Both the position numbers and the translations under genes were made by a program. DNA of 64,000 nt from an uncultured Oscillospiraceae bacterium. Its GTDB lineage: Bacteria > Bacillota > Clostridia > Oscillospirales > Oscillospiraceae. Location: contig CANQOA010000003.1 of assembly GCA_947625355.1 (NCBI GenBank), positions 1 through 64,000 on the forward strand. Reading direction: 5' to 3'. Below are positions 40,211 to 48,039 of the stretch, one piece after another; positions within the stretch are counted from its first letter, which is position 1; every line of letters begins with the position of its first letter. The notes under the pieces were generated by a model, which made no database searches, had not been told where the DNA came from, and saw nothing but the letters and a program-made list of their open reading frames with translations.

Positions 40211-42091
40211 TCACCGGAACAGGTCTGTCAATTTCTCCCAAAAATTCAGCTCCGGCTCCTCCGCCTCTTCCTGCGGCGCCGGCGCGGGCACCTGGATAGG
40301 CGCCGTGCGGAGGACGAACTGCACGCTCCGTATGTTCACGTTGTCCGCCGACACGAAGGAGACCGTCTCCCCCGTCCCGCCGGAGAAGGACGCCAGCAGC
40401 TCGTCGATCTTGTCCTGGATGCGGCCGTCGATCCCGTCGGTCCTCTCCCGCATGGCGGCGGTCCCGTCGGCCAGGTCCGCCGCGCCGGTATCCGCCAGAA
40501 CGATCCCGTCGGCCAAGTCCGCCGCGCCGGTACCGAGCTTCCCCGCCCCGGCGGACAGGGTGTCGCCGCCGGATGCCAGGCTGGCCGCGCCGGAGGTGAT
40601 GGCGCCAAAGCTGGCGTTCAGCTGGTCGGCCCCGGCCGTATAGGCGCTGACGCCGGTGCTGAGGGTCTGGGCGCCCGCCGCCAGGGCGTCCACCGCGCCC
40701 TTCAGCTGGGCGATGACCGCCGCCGGGTCCGCCAACGTCACCGCCAGCGCCTGGACGGCGGTGTCAAAGGCGGCGCAGTTGGCCTGCAGCTCCGCCGCGC
40801 CGGCGGACAGCTGATCCACCGCGGCCGTGAGGCTGGGCAGGGCCGAGAGGACCAGCGCATCCTGCTGCAGCACGGCGGCCGCATCGTTCAGCAGGGCCTG
40901 GGTCCCCTCGTCCGGAGCCGCCGCGGCGGCGTTCCGGAGAGATGCGGCGGTCGCGTTGTTGGCCGCGGCCAGCTCGCTCATGTCGGGGATGCTCTGCCGG
41001 AGGGACGCTAGCCCGCTCGCCAGCTGGTCCACGCCCGCCCGGATCTGGGCAGACGCCGCGGTGAGGGCGCTCACGTCGCCCCCGGACAGGCCGGTGCCGG
41101 CCAGCTGGCTCTGCAGGGCCTGCAGCCCCGTCAGGATCTGGGAAGCGCCGGCGTTCAGGGACGCGGACTGGCCGCTCAGCGAGGAGAGGCCCGATTTGAC
41201 CGTGGCCGCGCCGGCGCTCAGCTCCCGCGCGCCCTGGGCCAGATTTGCCGCCCCGGACTGGACCGTGGCCGCGCCGGCGCTCAGCTCCTCCGCCCCGCCG
41301 GACAGCTCCGCCGTCCCCGAGGCCAGGGCCGCGGCCCCGTCGTCCAGGGCCGCCACCGCGTCTATCAGCTCCCGGACCTGATCCATGAGCTCCCCGTCGT
41401 CCACCTCCACGGACAGGTTCATGGCTACGCCGTTCAGGGAGATTCCCTCCATCTCAAAGTCCGTCACCCGCGCGGTGATCTGGGTATCCAGCCCCCGGCC
41501 GGGCAGGACCGTATAGGTCAGCTGCTTGTCGCCGCCCACATTGGCCACCGTGGCGTCCGCCGCCGTGATATCCTCGCAGCGGTCGGTGTCCAGGGTCAGG
41601 GACACCTGCAGGGCATAATTCTCAAAGAAGTCCCCTGGGCAGGCGTCGTTTTTCTCCACCGTCAGAGTGATGAGCATTTCCCCGCTCTTTCCCGCCAGCT
41701 CTTCCGCCGTCAGCTCCGCCCCATCCAGATAATAGTGTATCGCCACCGTCCAGGGCATCACATCCTCCGCCAGGCGACCCTCATAATAGAGCTTCCCGGC
41801 GCCCACGCTGGCGCTGACGCGCCCGTCAGCATAGGTCAGCTCGTCGGTGGTGGTCATGTTCCGCACGGAGACATAGTCGCCATAGTCCACGATCTCACCG
41901 GCCTGCGCCAGGTCGAAGATGTTTACCACGTTGATCTGCTCCACCGCGCCGGTCCCGTCCAGACTGACGTACACCACCTCCTCTTTGGAGGTGTTTGGCT
42001 CCGCCGCCAGCGCCGCCGGCGTCAGGCACAGCATCCCCGCCGTCACCGTCAGGATCAGCGCGGTCAGCTTCTGGAAGCTCCTGTGTTTCAT
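40211..42091 (-). CDS. Secreted coiled-coil protein with YhgE/Pip-like heptad repeats, MMPL partner
   Basis: About 626 residues from the ATG at 42091. Signal peptide about 1-29 (LTALILTVTAGMLCLTPAALA). An N-terminal beta-rich domain extends to about residue 235. It is followed by a long run of repeats of the type ELSAGAATVKSGLSSLSG and GAADLADG, which resemble the helical repeats of YhgE/Pip-type proteins. The C-terminus is acidic and lacks a membrane anchor. In many Gram-positives such proteins lie next to MMPL/RND exporters, perhaps as an extracellular adaptor. The first 197 bp overlap the annotated tail of the MMPL frame. The GAGGAGGGA site sits about 12 bp upstream, a little far. Start is therefore less sure than the rest. 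Confidence 0.75.
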   Translation of the reverse strand: MKHRSFQKLTALILTVTAGMLCLTPAALAAEPNTSKEEVVYVSLDGTGAVEQINVVNIFDLAQAGEIVDYGDYVSVRNMTTTDELTYADGRVSASVGAGKLYYEGRLAEDVMPWTVAIHYYLDGAELTAEELAGKSGEMLITLTVEKNDACPGDFFENYALQVSLTLDTDRCEDITAADATVANVGGDKQLTYTVLPGRGLDTQITARVTDFEMEGISLNGVAMNLSVEVDDGELMDQVRELIDAVAALDDGAAALASGTAELSGGAEELSAGAATVQSGAANLAQGARELSAGAATVKSGLSSLSGQSASLNAGASQILTGLQALQSQLAGTGLSGGDVSALTAASAQIRAGVDQLASGLASLRQSIPDMSELAAANNATAASLRNAAAAAPDEGTQALLNDAAAVLQQDALVLSALPSLTAAVDQLSAGAAELQANCAAFDTAVQALAVTLADPAAVIAQLKGAVDALAAGAQTLSTGVSAYTAGADQLNASFGAITSGAASLASGGDTLSAGAGKLGTGAADLADGIVLADTGAADLADGTAAMRERTDGIDGRIQDKIDELLASFSGGTGETVSFVSADNVNIRSVQFVLRTAPIQVPAPAPQEEAEEPELNFWEKLTDLFR

Positions 42092-44174
42092 TTTCCGATG
42101 GTCCCTCCTCAAGAGAAGTCTGCTCCTTCGCCGGACCCTTTCCGCCCCGGCGGAGGATGAGCCGGTCAAACGCCGCCAGCAGTCCCGGCAGCACAAAGAT
42201 CACGATCACCACGGAGAAGATCGCGCCGCGCCCCAGCAGCAGTCCCAGCTGGGCCAGCAGCTGGTTGGTGGAGACCGCCCCCATCAGCAGCCCCACCACC
42301 GTCAGCACGCTGCCGGAGGTGAGGATGGACACGGTCACGCCGGACACGGTCCGCACCACCGCCGTTTTCCGGTCCATGCGCAGCCGATTCTCCCGGTACC
42401 GGTCCGTCAGCAGGATGGCATAGTCCACCGTGGCCCCCAGCTGGATCGCGCTGATGATCAGATAGGTGATATAAAAGATGGGCTTGTCGGTGAAATAGGG
42501 CACCGCCAGGTTCAGCCAGATGGCCGTCTCGATGCTCAGCACCAATATCACCGGCAGCACCAGCGACCGCATGGTCAGCAGCAGCACCAAAAACACCGCC
42601 CCGATGGCCAGCAGGTTCACCTTCACCATGTCGGCCGTGACCGTATCCATCAGGTCGTAGGTGCTCACGCCCTCGCCGGCCAGATAGTACGCCCCCGGAT
42701 AGTACCGCTCCGCCGCGGCGCGGACCGCCTCCACCAGCGCGAAGGTCTCCTTCCCCTCATAGGGCACGTCCACGGAGATCACCATCCGGCTGTGCTCGTC
42801 CGACTCCAGCTGGTCCAGCGTGGCCGCGTCCAGATACTCCATGGGCACCTCCGCCCCGGCGCTGTCCACATAGGAGATGACGCCAGTCACGTGGTCCAGA
42901 CCGTGCAGGTCCCGGGACAGGGCCGTCTGGGTGGCCGTGTCCCCCTTGGGCACCAGCAGCACATAGGTGTCGCTCTCGCCAAAGACCTGGCGGATGGCGT
43001 CCATATCGCTGCCCAGCTGGGTGTCCGGCCCGAAGATGTGGGACGCGCCGTAGTAGTAGTCGTTGGCGTTGGAGGCCAGATACACCGGCGCGATGATGAG
43101 CAAAAACAGGCACACCATGGGGATCGCCATCCGGCGGACCGCCCGGCCGAACCGGTCGAAGCTGGGCATAAAGCTCCTGTGCCGGGTCTTGTCCACGGCC
43201 TTGCAGCAGCCCAGCAGCACGCTGGGCATGAACAGGAACACCGTCACCAGGCTGATGGCCACGCCCTTGGCCAGGGCCAGGCCCAGGTCCGGCCCGATCC
43301 GGAACCGCATCAGCGCCAGCGCCACGAACCCGATCACCGTGGTCAGCCCGCTGGACACGATGGACGAGGCGGACAGGCAAAGGGCGTTCACCATGGCCTC
43401 CTCCCGGTCGTCGGTGAGCAGGCGGCACTCGTCGAACCGGTGGATCAAAAACACCGAGTAGTCCAGCGACACCGCCAGCTGCAGGATATTCCCCGCGGCG
43501 TTGGTGACGAAGGAGATCTCCCTGAAGATCAGGTTGGTGCCGGCGTTGATGACCACCGCCACCCCCAGGCCGCCCAGCACCAGCACCGGCTCCAGCCAGG
43601 AGGTCATGGTCAGCAGCAGCACCACCAGCGCGAAAGCGATGCCGCCGACGGCGATGACATGGATCTCCGCCAGCGTGCTGGTGGTGGCTACCGCCGTGGA
43701 GACCGCGCTGCCGCTCATGGCGGCGCCATCCCCCACGATGGCCCGGATGGCCGGGATGGCGTCGATGCAGCGCTCCTCGTCCACCGTCACGGACAGCAGC
43801 GCCGTCCCGTCCCGGTAATAGGTCTCCAGCACTGCGCTGTCCACCGTCGCCAGCGGCACCGTCACGTCGACCGCGTCGTCCAGCCACGTCACACCCAGCA
43901 CCCCGTCCACGGCGGCGATGCTCTTCTTATATTCCAGCGCCTGGGGCACCGTCACGTCCGGGATCATCACCCGGGCGTTGGGGATGCCGCCGCCGAATTC
44001 GTCCGCCATGACGTTCACGGCCACGGTAGAGGGGCTGTCCGGCGGCAGATAGTCGTTCATGTCATAGTTCACCGCCACCATGCCCCAGGCCGCCAGGCAC
44101 ACCGCGAACCCCAGGGCAAACAGCGCCATGATCCACCGCCTGCGGCGGACCACGCCGGTGAAAAATCCTCTCAC
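41895..44174 (-). CDS. MMPL/RND family transporter
   Basis: About 759 residues from the GTG at 44174 (GGGGGGAG upstream); the ORF track's ATG at 44252 has no such site. There are two copies of the RND/MMPL module, each with an extracellular domain after the first helix and a five-helix bundle. Core motifs: MNDYLPPDSPSTVAVNVMADEFGG, QLAVSLDYSVFLIHRFDE, TTVIGFVALALMRF in copy one; QLGATVDYAILLTDRYREN and SGSVLTVVGLLMG in copy two. The polar tail after FDRLILRR runs about 65 residues in frame over the next gene, which is unusual. Members export lipids, drugs or lipid-linked compounds. Probably controlled by the divergent TetR regulator. Confidence 0.85.
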   Translation of the reverse strand: MRGFFTGVVRRRRWIMALFALGFAVCLAAWGMVAVNYDMNDYLPPDSPSTVAVNVMADEFGGGIPNARVMIPDVTVPQALEYKKSIAAVDGVLGVTWLDDAVDVTVPLATVDSAVLETYYRDGTALLSVTVDEERCIDAIPAIRAIVGDGAAMSGSAVSTAVATTSTLAEIHVIAVGGIAFALVVLLLTMTSWLEPVLVLGGLGVAVVINAGTNLIFREISFVTNAAGNILQLAVSLDYSVFLIHRFDECRLLTDDREEAMVNALCLSASSIVSSGLTTVIGFVALALMRFRIGPDLGLALAKGVAISLVTVFLFMPSVLLGCCKAVDKTRHRSFMPSFDRFGRAVRRMAIPMVCLFLLIIAPVYLASNANDYYYGASHIFGPDTQLGSDMDAIRQVFGESDTYVLLVPKGDTATQTALSRDLHGLDHVTGVISYVDSAGAEVPMEYLDAATLDQLESDEHSRMVISVDVPYEGKETFALVEAVRAAAERYYPGAYYLAGEGVSTYDLMDTVTADMVKVNLLAIGAVFLVLLLTMRSLVLPVILVLSIETAIWLNLAVPYFTDKPIFYITYLIISAIQLGATVDYAILLTDRYRENRLRMDRKTAVVRTVSGVTVSILTSGSVLTVVGLLMGAVSTNQLLAQLGLLLGRGAIFSVVIVIFVLPGLLAAFDRLILRRGGKGPAKEQTSLEEGPSENETQELPEADRADPDGDGGDAVPDAGGAGGGAKHLQRGGGVRQSGRDRRGGADQRGKHLRPGAGR

Positions 44175-44205
44175 GCCGCTCCCCCCCTCTCTTTCATAGT
44201 CTATT

Positions 44206-44211
44206 ATTATA
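44206..44211 (-). promoter_or_regulatory. -10 box for the MMPL operon
   Basis: Minus-strand TATAAT, 32 bp before the GTG start. No good -35 is seen, so it may need or evade a regulator. Confidence 0.45.
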
Positions 44212-44258
44212 ATCCCTATCCCGCCGGTGGAAAATGGGCAATATGCCCCCACTTGTGT

Positions 44259-44295
44259 AATTACCGGACAAAACAGCCCATTTTGTCCGGTAATT
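44259..44295. promoter_or_regulatory. Perfect 15-bp palindrome, candidate TetR operator
   Basis: AATTACCGGACAAAA and TTTTGTCCGGTAATT with a 7-nt centre. It lies between the divergent MMPL and tetR promoters, 4 bp from the tetR -35. Confidence 0.75.
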
Positions 44296-44298
44296 TTA

Positions 44299-44327
44299 TT
44301 GACGCCGGCGGGAGCTGGCCGTATAAT
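44299..44327 (+). promoter_or_regulatory. Promoter for the TetR gene
   Basis: TTGACG, 17 bp, TATAAT, abutting the operator palindrome, which favours autorepression. Confidence 0.82.
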
Positions 44328-44412
44328 AATGAGTGTCTGGCAAACAGCGCAGCTGTTTGCTGAGCCGCAAAGCGGCTCGGCGCAGCGCCCTGCGGCGTTT
44401 CGCCATCATTAT
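44326..44412 (+). repeat. Leader of tandem hairpins before tetR, with terminal inverted repeat
   Basis: Bounded by ATAATGA and TCATTAT. Inside are GCAAACAGC/GCTGTTTGC (3-nt loop) and GAGCCGC/GCGGCTC (3-nt loop), then a third GC-rich fold. It resembles a small palindromic element or a structured 5' untranslated region. Confidence 0.6.
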
Positions 44413-44443
44413 CGGACCATATCCCAGGAAAGGCGGCGGACCG

Positions 44444-45037
44444 ATGAAGCACGAGGAGATATCCCTGACCACCAAGCGGGCGCTGGCCGCGGCGCTGAAG
44501 GACGCCATGGCCCGCAAGCCCCTGCAGAAGATCACCGTCACCGAGCTGATCCGGGCGGCAGACGTGAACCGCAAGACCTTCTATTACCATTTCTCGGACA
44601 TCTACGAGCTGCTGAAATGGACGCTGGAGGAGGAAGCACTGGACGAGGTGAAGCATTATGACCTGCTGCGGGACTATGAGCGGGCCATCGCCTTCATCAT
44701 GGACTATGTCGAGCGCAATGACTATATCATCACATGCGCCTGGGACGCCATGGGCCAGGACGGGCTGAAACGGTTTTTCCGGGTGGATTTCCAGGACATC
44801 GTGGAGGACCTGATCGCCAGCGCCGAGCGCCGCACGGCCGTCACGCTGGAGGCAGATTACCGCGCCTTCCTCACCCAGTTCTACATCGAGGCCCTGTCGG
44901 GGATGCTGATCCAGTGGATCCAGCACCGGGATTCCTATGACCGGGACCGGGTGGCCGGATTCACCATCCGCACCATCCGGGACTCTCTGCTGGGCATTTT
45001 GCGCGTTGATCCCGCCGGGCCGCGCGCCGCCCCGTGA
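44444..45037 (+). CDS. TetR/AcrR family transcriptional regulator
   Basis: Protein of 197 residues. The N-terminal helix-turn-helix is plain: TTKRALAAALKDAMARKPLQKITVTELIRAADVNRKTFYYHFSDIYELLKWTLE. The C-terminal part resembles the DhaS/YfiR-type TetR ligand domain. The ATG at 44444 follows AAAGGCGG. Divergent from the MMPL operon with a long palindrome between, so it very likely represses that operon and itself. Confidence 0.92.
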   Translation: MKHEEISLTTKRALAAALKDAMARKPLQKITVTELIRAADVNRKTFYYHFSDIYELLKWTLEEEALDEVKHYDLLRDYERAIAFIMDYVERNDYIITCAWDAMGQDGLKRFFRVDFQDIVEDLIASAERRTAVTLEADYRAFLTQFYIEALSGMLIQWIQHRDSYDRDRVAGFTIRTIRDSLLGILRVDPAGPRAAP

Positions 45038-45063
45038 GGCAGATCAGGTCCCGCAGCGCACGC

Positions 45064-45101
45064 AGGCCGCGCCGCGAGCTTTTTAGCTCGCGGCGCGGCC
45101 T
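45064..45101. terminator. Perfect 17-bp hairpin between convergent tetR and thyA
   Basis: AGGCCGCGCCGCGAGCT and AGCTCGCGGCGCGGCCT with a TTTT loop. There is no T run on either side; stem stability alone may block transcription. Confidence 0.65.
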
Positions 45102-45117
45102 TGGCGTTGGTCAAGCC

Positions 45118-45948
45118 TCACACGGCGATGGGGATCTTCTTGTCGAAGGCGGCCGGAGCATAGCCCTCCAGGCGGAAGCTGTCCCGGGTGAACTGATAGA
45201 AATCGGAGACCTCCGGGTCCATGAAAAACTGCGGCGCCGGGGACTGGGGATTCTGGATGATCTCCCGGATCAGGGGCACATGCCGGTCATAGATATGGCA
45301 GTCGGCGATCACGTGCACCAGCTCCCCGGCCACCAGACCGGACACCTGGGCCATCATGTACACCAGCACGGCGTACTGCACCACGTTCCAGTTGTTGGCC
45401 GCCAGCATATCCTGGCTGCGCTGGTTCAAAATGGCGTTGAGCACGTTGCCGGACACGTTGAAGGTCATGGAGTAGGCGCAGGGGTACAGCCCCATGGCGT
45501 GCAGGTCCTCGAAGTTGAAGATGTTGGTGAGGATGCGCCGGGAGGCGGGGGTGTGCTTCAGCTCATACAGCACCCGGTCCACCTGGTCGAACATGCCCTC
45601 GGGATAGATGTGCTTCAGCCCCAGCTGATAGCCATAGGCTTTGCCGATGGAGCCGTTCTCGTCCGCCCACTGGTCCCAGACGTGGCTGTTCAGATCGTGG
45701 ATGTTGTTGGACTTCTTCTGCCAGATCCATAGCATCTCGTCCACCGCGCTCTTCCAATAGGTCCGGCGGATGGTCAGGATGGGGAACTCCCTGCGCAGGT
45801 CATAGCGGTTGATGATCCCGAACTTCTTCACGGTGTGGGCGGGCGCGCCGTCCTCCCAGTGGGGGCGCACCTGCTGGTCCGTGTCCCACACCCCGTTGTC
45901 CAGGATGTCTTGGCAGTTCTGGATAAATACCTGATCGGCGTAGCTCAT
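45118..45948 (-). CDS. thyA: Thymidylate synthase
   Basis: Folate-dependent dUMP methylation, 276 residues. N-terminal YADQVFIQNCQDILDNG; catalytic Cys region GLYPCAYSMTFNV; the QRSQDMLAANNWNVVQYAVL segment; and CHIYDRHVPLIREI near the end. The active-site Cys is followed by Ala instead of the usual His, a minor change seen in some clostridial enzymes. ACAAGGAGG precedes the ATG. It is monocistronic. Confidence 0.93.
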   Translation of the reverse strand: MSYADQVFIQNCQDILDNGVWDTDQQVRPHWEDGAPAHTVKKFGIINRYDLRREFPILTIRRTYWKSAVDEMLWIWQKKSNNIHDLNSHVWDQWADENGSIGKAYGYQLGLKHIYPEGMFDQVDRVLYELKHTPASRRILTNIFNFEDLHAMGLYPCAYSMTFNVSGNVLNAILNQRSQDMLAANNWNVVQYAVLVYMMAQVSGLVAGELVHVIADCHIYDRHVPLIREIIQNPQSPAPQFFMDPEVSDFYQFTRDSFRLEGYAPAAFDKKIPIAV

Positions 45949-45992
45949 GGGCGCGTCCTCCTTGTCCCGCAGGGCATGTCGAATTTGATACC

Positions 45993-46021
45993 AGTATACA
46001 CGCCTTTGCCGCCGGGCGCAA
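45993..46021 (-). promoter_or_regulatory. Promoter for thyA
   Basis: Minus-strand TTGCGC, 17 bp, TATACT. Confidence 0.6.
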
Positions 46022-46038
46022 GGAAAACCGCTGCCCGC

Positions 46039-47265
46039 TCAGCCTCCGAACACGCTCAGCAGAAAGCCCGCGGCGATGGCGGAGCCGATGACGCCGGCCA
46101 CATTGGGGCCCATGGCGTGCATGAGAAGATAGTTGGTCTTGTTGTACTTCCGCCCCACGTCCTGGCTCACCCGCGCCGCCATGGGCACCGCGGACACGCC
46201 CGCCGACCCGATCAGCGGGTTGATCTTCCCGCCGCTGGTCCGGTACATGATCCGGCCGCCGATGAGGCCGCCGGCGGTGGAGATGGCGAACGCCACCAGG
46301 CCCAGGATGATGATCTTGATCGTGTTGAAGCTCAAAAACCGCTCCGCCACCATGGTCGCACCCACGGAAGTTGCCAGGAAAATGGTCACGATGTTCATCA
46401 TCGCGTTCTGCGCCGTATCGCTGAGACGGTCCGTCACCCCGCACTCCCGCAGCAAATTGCCGAACATCAGGCACCCGATCAGCGGCGCCGTGGACGGCAG
46501 CAGCAGGATCACGAACCCCGCCACCACGATGGGGAAGATGATCTTCTCGGTCTTGGACACCTCCCGCCGCTGCTCCATCTTCACCTGCCGCATGGCCGGC
46601 GTGGTCATGAACTTCATGATGGGCGGCTGGATCATAGGGATCAGCGCCATATAGGAATAGGCCGAGATGGCGATGGGGCCCAATAGCTGCGGCGCCAGCA
46701 TGGCCGTCAGCAGCAGCGCCGTGGGGCCGTCCGCCCCGCCGATGATGCCGATGCTGGCCGCCTCCGGGCCGGTGAACCCCAGCATGATCGCCCCGAAGAA
46801 CGCCACGAACACGCCCAGCTGGGCCGCCGCGCCGAGAAGCAGGCTCTTGGGGTAGGCCAGCAGCGGGCCGAAGTCCGTCATGGCCCCCACCCCCAGGAAG
46901 ATCAGCGAGGGATAGAGCCCCACCTTCACGCCGATGTAGAAGATGTCCAGGAGCCCGCCCTCATGCAATACCGTGGTGAACGTGAGGTGCTCGATGACCT
47001 CCCCCGCCTCGGTGGTATAAGGTGTCCCCGCCACATAGGCGTCCCACATGTCCAGATGATACATCCCCGCCCCGGGGAGGTTGGTCAAAAGGCAGCCAAA
47101 GGCGATGCCCACCAGCAGCAGCGGCTCGAACTTCTTCACGATCCCCAGGTACAGCAGCACGCAGGAGATGGCGATCATGATGAGGTTCTTCCAGCCCCCC
47201 GCCGCCAGGAACCCGGCAAAGCCTGACTCCGACGCCAGCTTGCCAAGCGTTTCCAGTATGTTCAT
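46039..47265 (-). CDS. oadB: Na+-transporting oxaloacetate/methylmalonyl-CoA decarboxylase, beta subunit
   Basis: Membrane subunit of 408 residues that decarboxylates the carboxybiotin and pumps Na+ outward. Conserved marks: GCLLTNLPGAGMY, IFLGVGAMTDFGPLLAYPKSLLLGAAAQLGVFVAFFGA, IGIIGGADGPTALLLTAMLAPQLLGPIAISAYSYMALIPMIQPPIM, and the last VNPLIGSAGVSAVPMAARVSQ-type block. GAGGAGG precedes the ATG, 10 bp after the biotin-carrier gene. Last gene of the four-gene operon. Confidence 0.95.
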   Translation of the reverse strand: MNILETLGKLASESGFAGFLAAGGWKNLIMIAISCVLLYLGIVKKFEPLLLVGIAFGCLLTNLPGAGMYHLDMWDAYVAGTPYTTEAGEVIEHLTFTTVLHEGGLLDIFYIGVKVGLYPSLIFLGVGAMTDFGPLLAYPKSLLLGAAAQLGVFVAFFGAIMLGFTGPEAASIGIIGGADGPTALLLTAMLAPQLLGPIAISAYSYMALIPMIQPPIMKFMTTPAMRQVKMEQRREVSKTEKIIFPIVVAGFVILLLPSTAPLIGCLMFGNLLRECGVTDRLSDTAQNAMMNIVTIFLATSVGATMVAERFLSFNTIKIIILGLVAFAISTAGGLIGGRIMYRTSGGKINPLIGSAGVSAVPMAARVSQDVGRKYNKTNYLLMHAMGPNVAGVIGSAIAAGFLLSVFGG

Positions 47266-47275
47266 GCCGCCCTCC

Positions 47276-47680
47276 TCACGCGATGACCGCGAGGACAGCG
47301 CCGGTCTCCACCACAGCGCCCTTCGTCACCAGGATCTGGGCCACGGAGCCGGCCTTGGGAGAGACGATCTCGTTCTCCATCTTCATGGCCTCCAGGATCA
47401 TCACCACTTCCCCCTCCTTCACCTGCTGGCCCTGGCTCACCAGGATCTTGAGGATGTTGCCGGGCATGGGGGACGTCACCGGCTCGCCCGCCGCCACCGC
47501 CTGGGCAGGAGCAGGCGCGGCAGCGGGAGCCGCCGGAGCGGGTGCCGCCGCAACTGGAGCCGCGACGGGCGCGGCCGCCGGCGCGGGCGCGTACGCCTCG
47601 TACTCGTCCACCAGCATGGCCTTGTCCTCGTCCACCTCGACCTCGTAGGTCCGGCCGTTCAATGTCACTTTATATTTCAT
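47276..47680 (-). CDS. Biotin carboxyl carrier subunit of the decarboxylase
   Basis: Protein of 134 residues: an N-terminal 25-residue strand pair ([17 protein letters not shown]), a long Ala/Pro-rich hinge, and a C-terminal biotinyl domain with the biotinylated Lys in EAMKMENEI. It carries CO2 from the carboxyltransferase to OadB. It overlaps the gamma-like gene by 4 bp. In this operon the biotin domain is a separate chain rather than the end of OadA. Confidence 0.93.
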   Translation of the reverse strand: MKYKVTLNGRTYEVEVDEDKAMLVDEYEAYAPAPAAAPVAAPVAAAPAPAAPAAAPAPAQAVAAGEPVTSPMPGNILKILVSQGQQVKEGEVVMILEAMKMENEIVSPKAGSVAQILVTKGAVVETGAVLAVIA

Positions 47681-48036
47681 TTCTCCTTGACCTCCCTTAT
47701 AGAGCGGAACCGCAGTTCGTTGATGGGCTTGCCCAGCTTGTGGGCCACGATGGCCATGATGAGCGCCGCGTCCCTCGGGTCCGTGTCATAGAGCTTCAGC
47801 TCTCCGGCCGTACCCTTGGCCGCCGGCGCAGATACAGGCGCAGGTGCGGGCGCGGCGGGCACAGCCGCTGCCTTGGCCGCTGCCTTCTTCTGGCTGTTCA
47901 CCATCACCTTGCCCATGATGGTCACCACCACCAGCAGCATGCAGATCCCCAAAAACACCACCGCGTAGCCCAATACCGCCACCAGCGCACCCGTTCCTAT
48001 GCTGGGGTGCTGCAGCGTTTCACTTATCCCCGTCAT
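47677..48036 (-). CDS. OadG-family (gamma/delta) small membrane subunit
   Basis: Protein of 119 residues with one membrane helix ([29 protein letters not shown]), an Ala/Pro linker, and a short C-terminal segment. OadG-type subunits hold the complex together. GAGGAG lies inside the end of oadA, 9 bp before the ATG. Confidence 0.88.
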   Translation of the reverse strand: MTGISETLQHPSIGTGALVAVLGYAVVFLGICMLLVVVTIMGKVMVNSQKKAAAKAAAVPAAPAPAPVSAPAAKGTAGELKLYDTDPRDAALIMAIVAHKLGKPINELRFRSIREVKEK

Positions 48037-48039
48037 CGC

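Noticed and set aside
41919-44363. 814-residue plus-strand ORF opposite the MMPL gene
   Set aside because: Arg/His/Gln-rich shadow; crosses the divergent promoter and operator.
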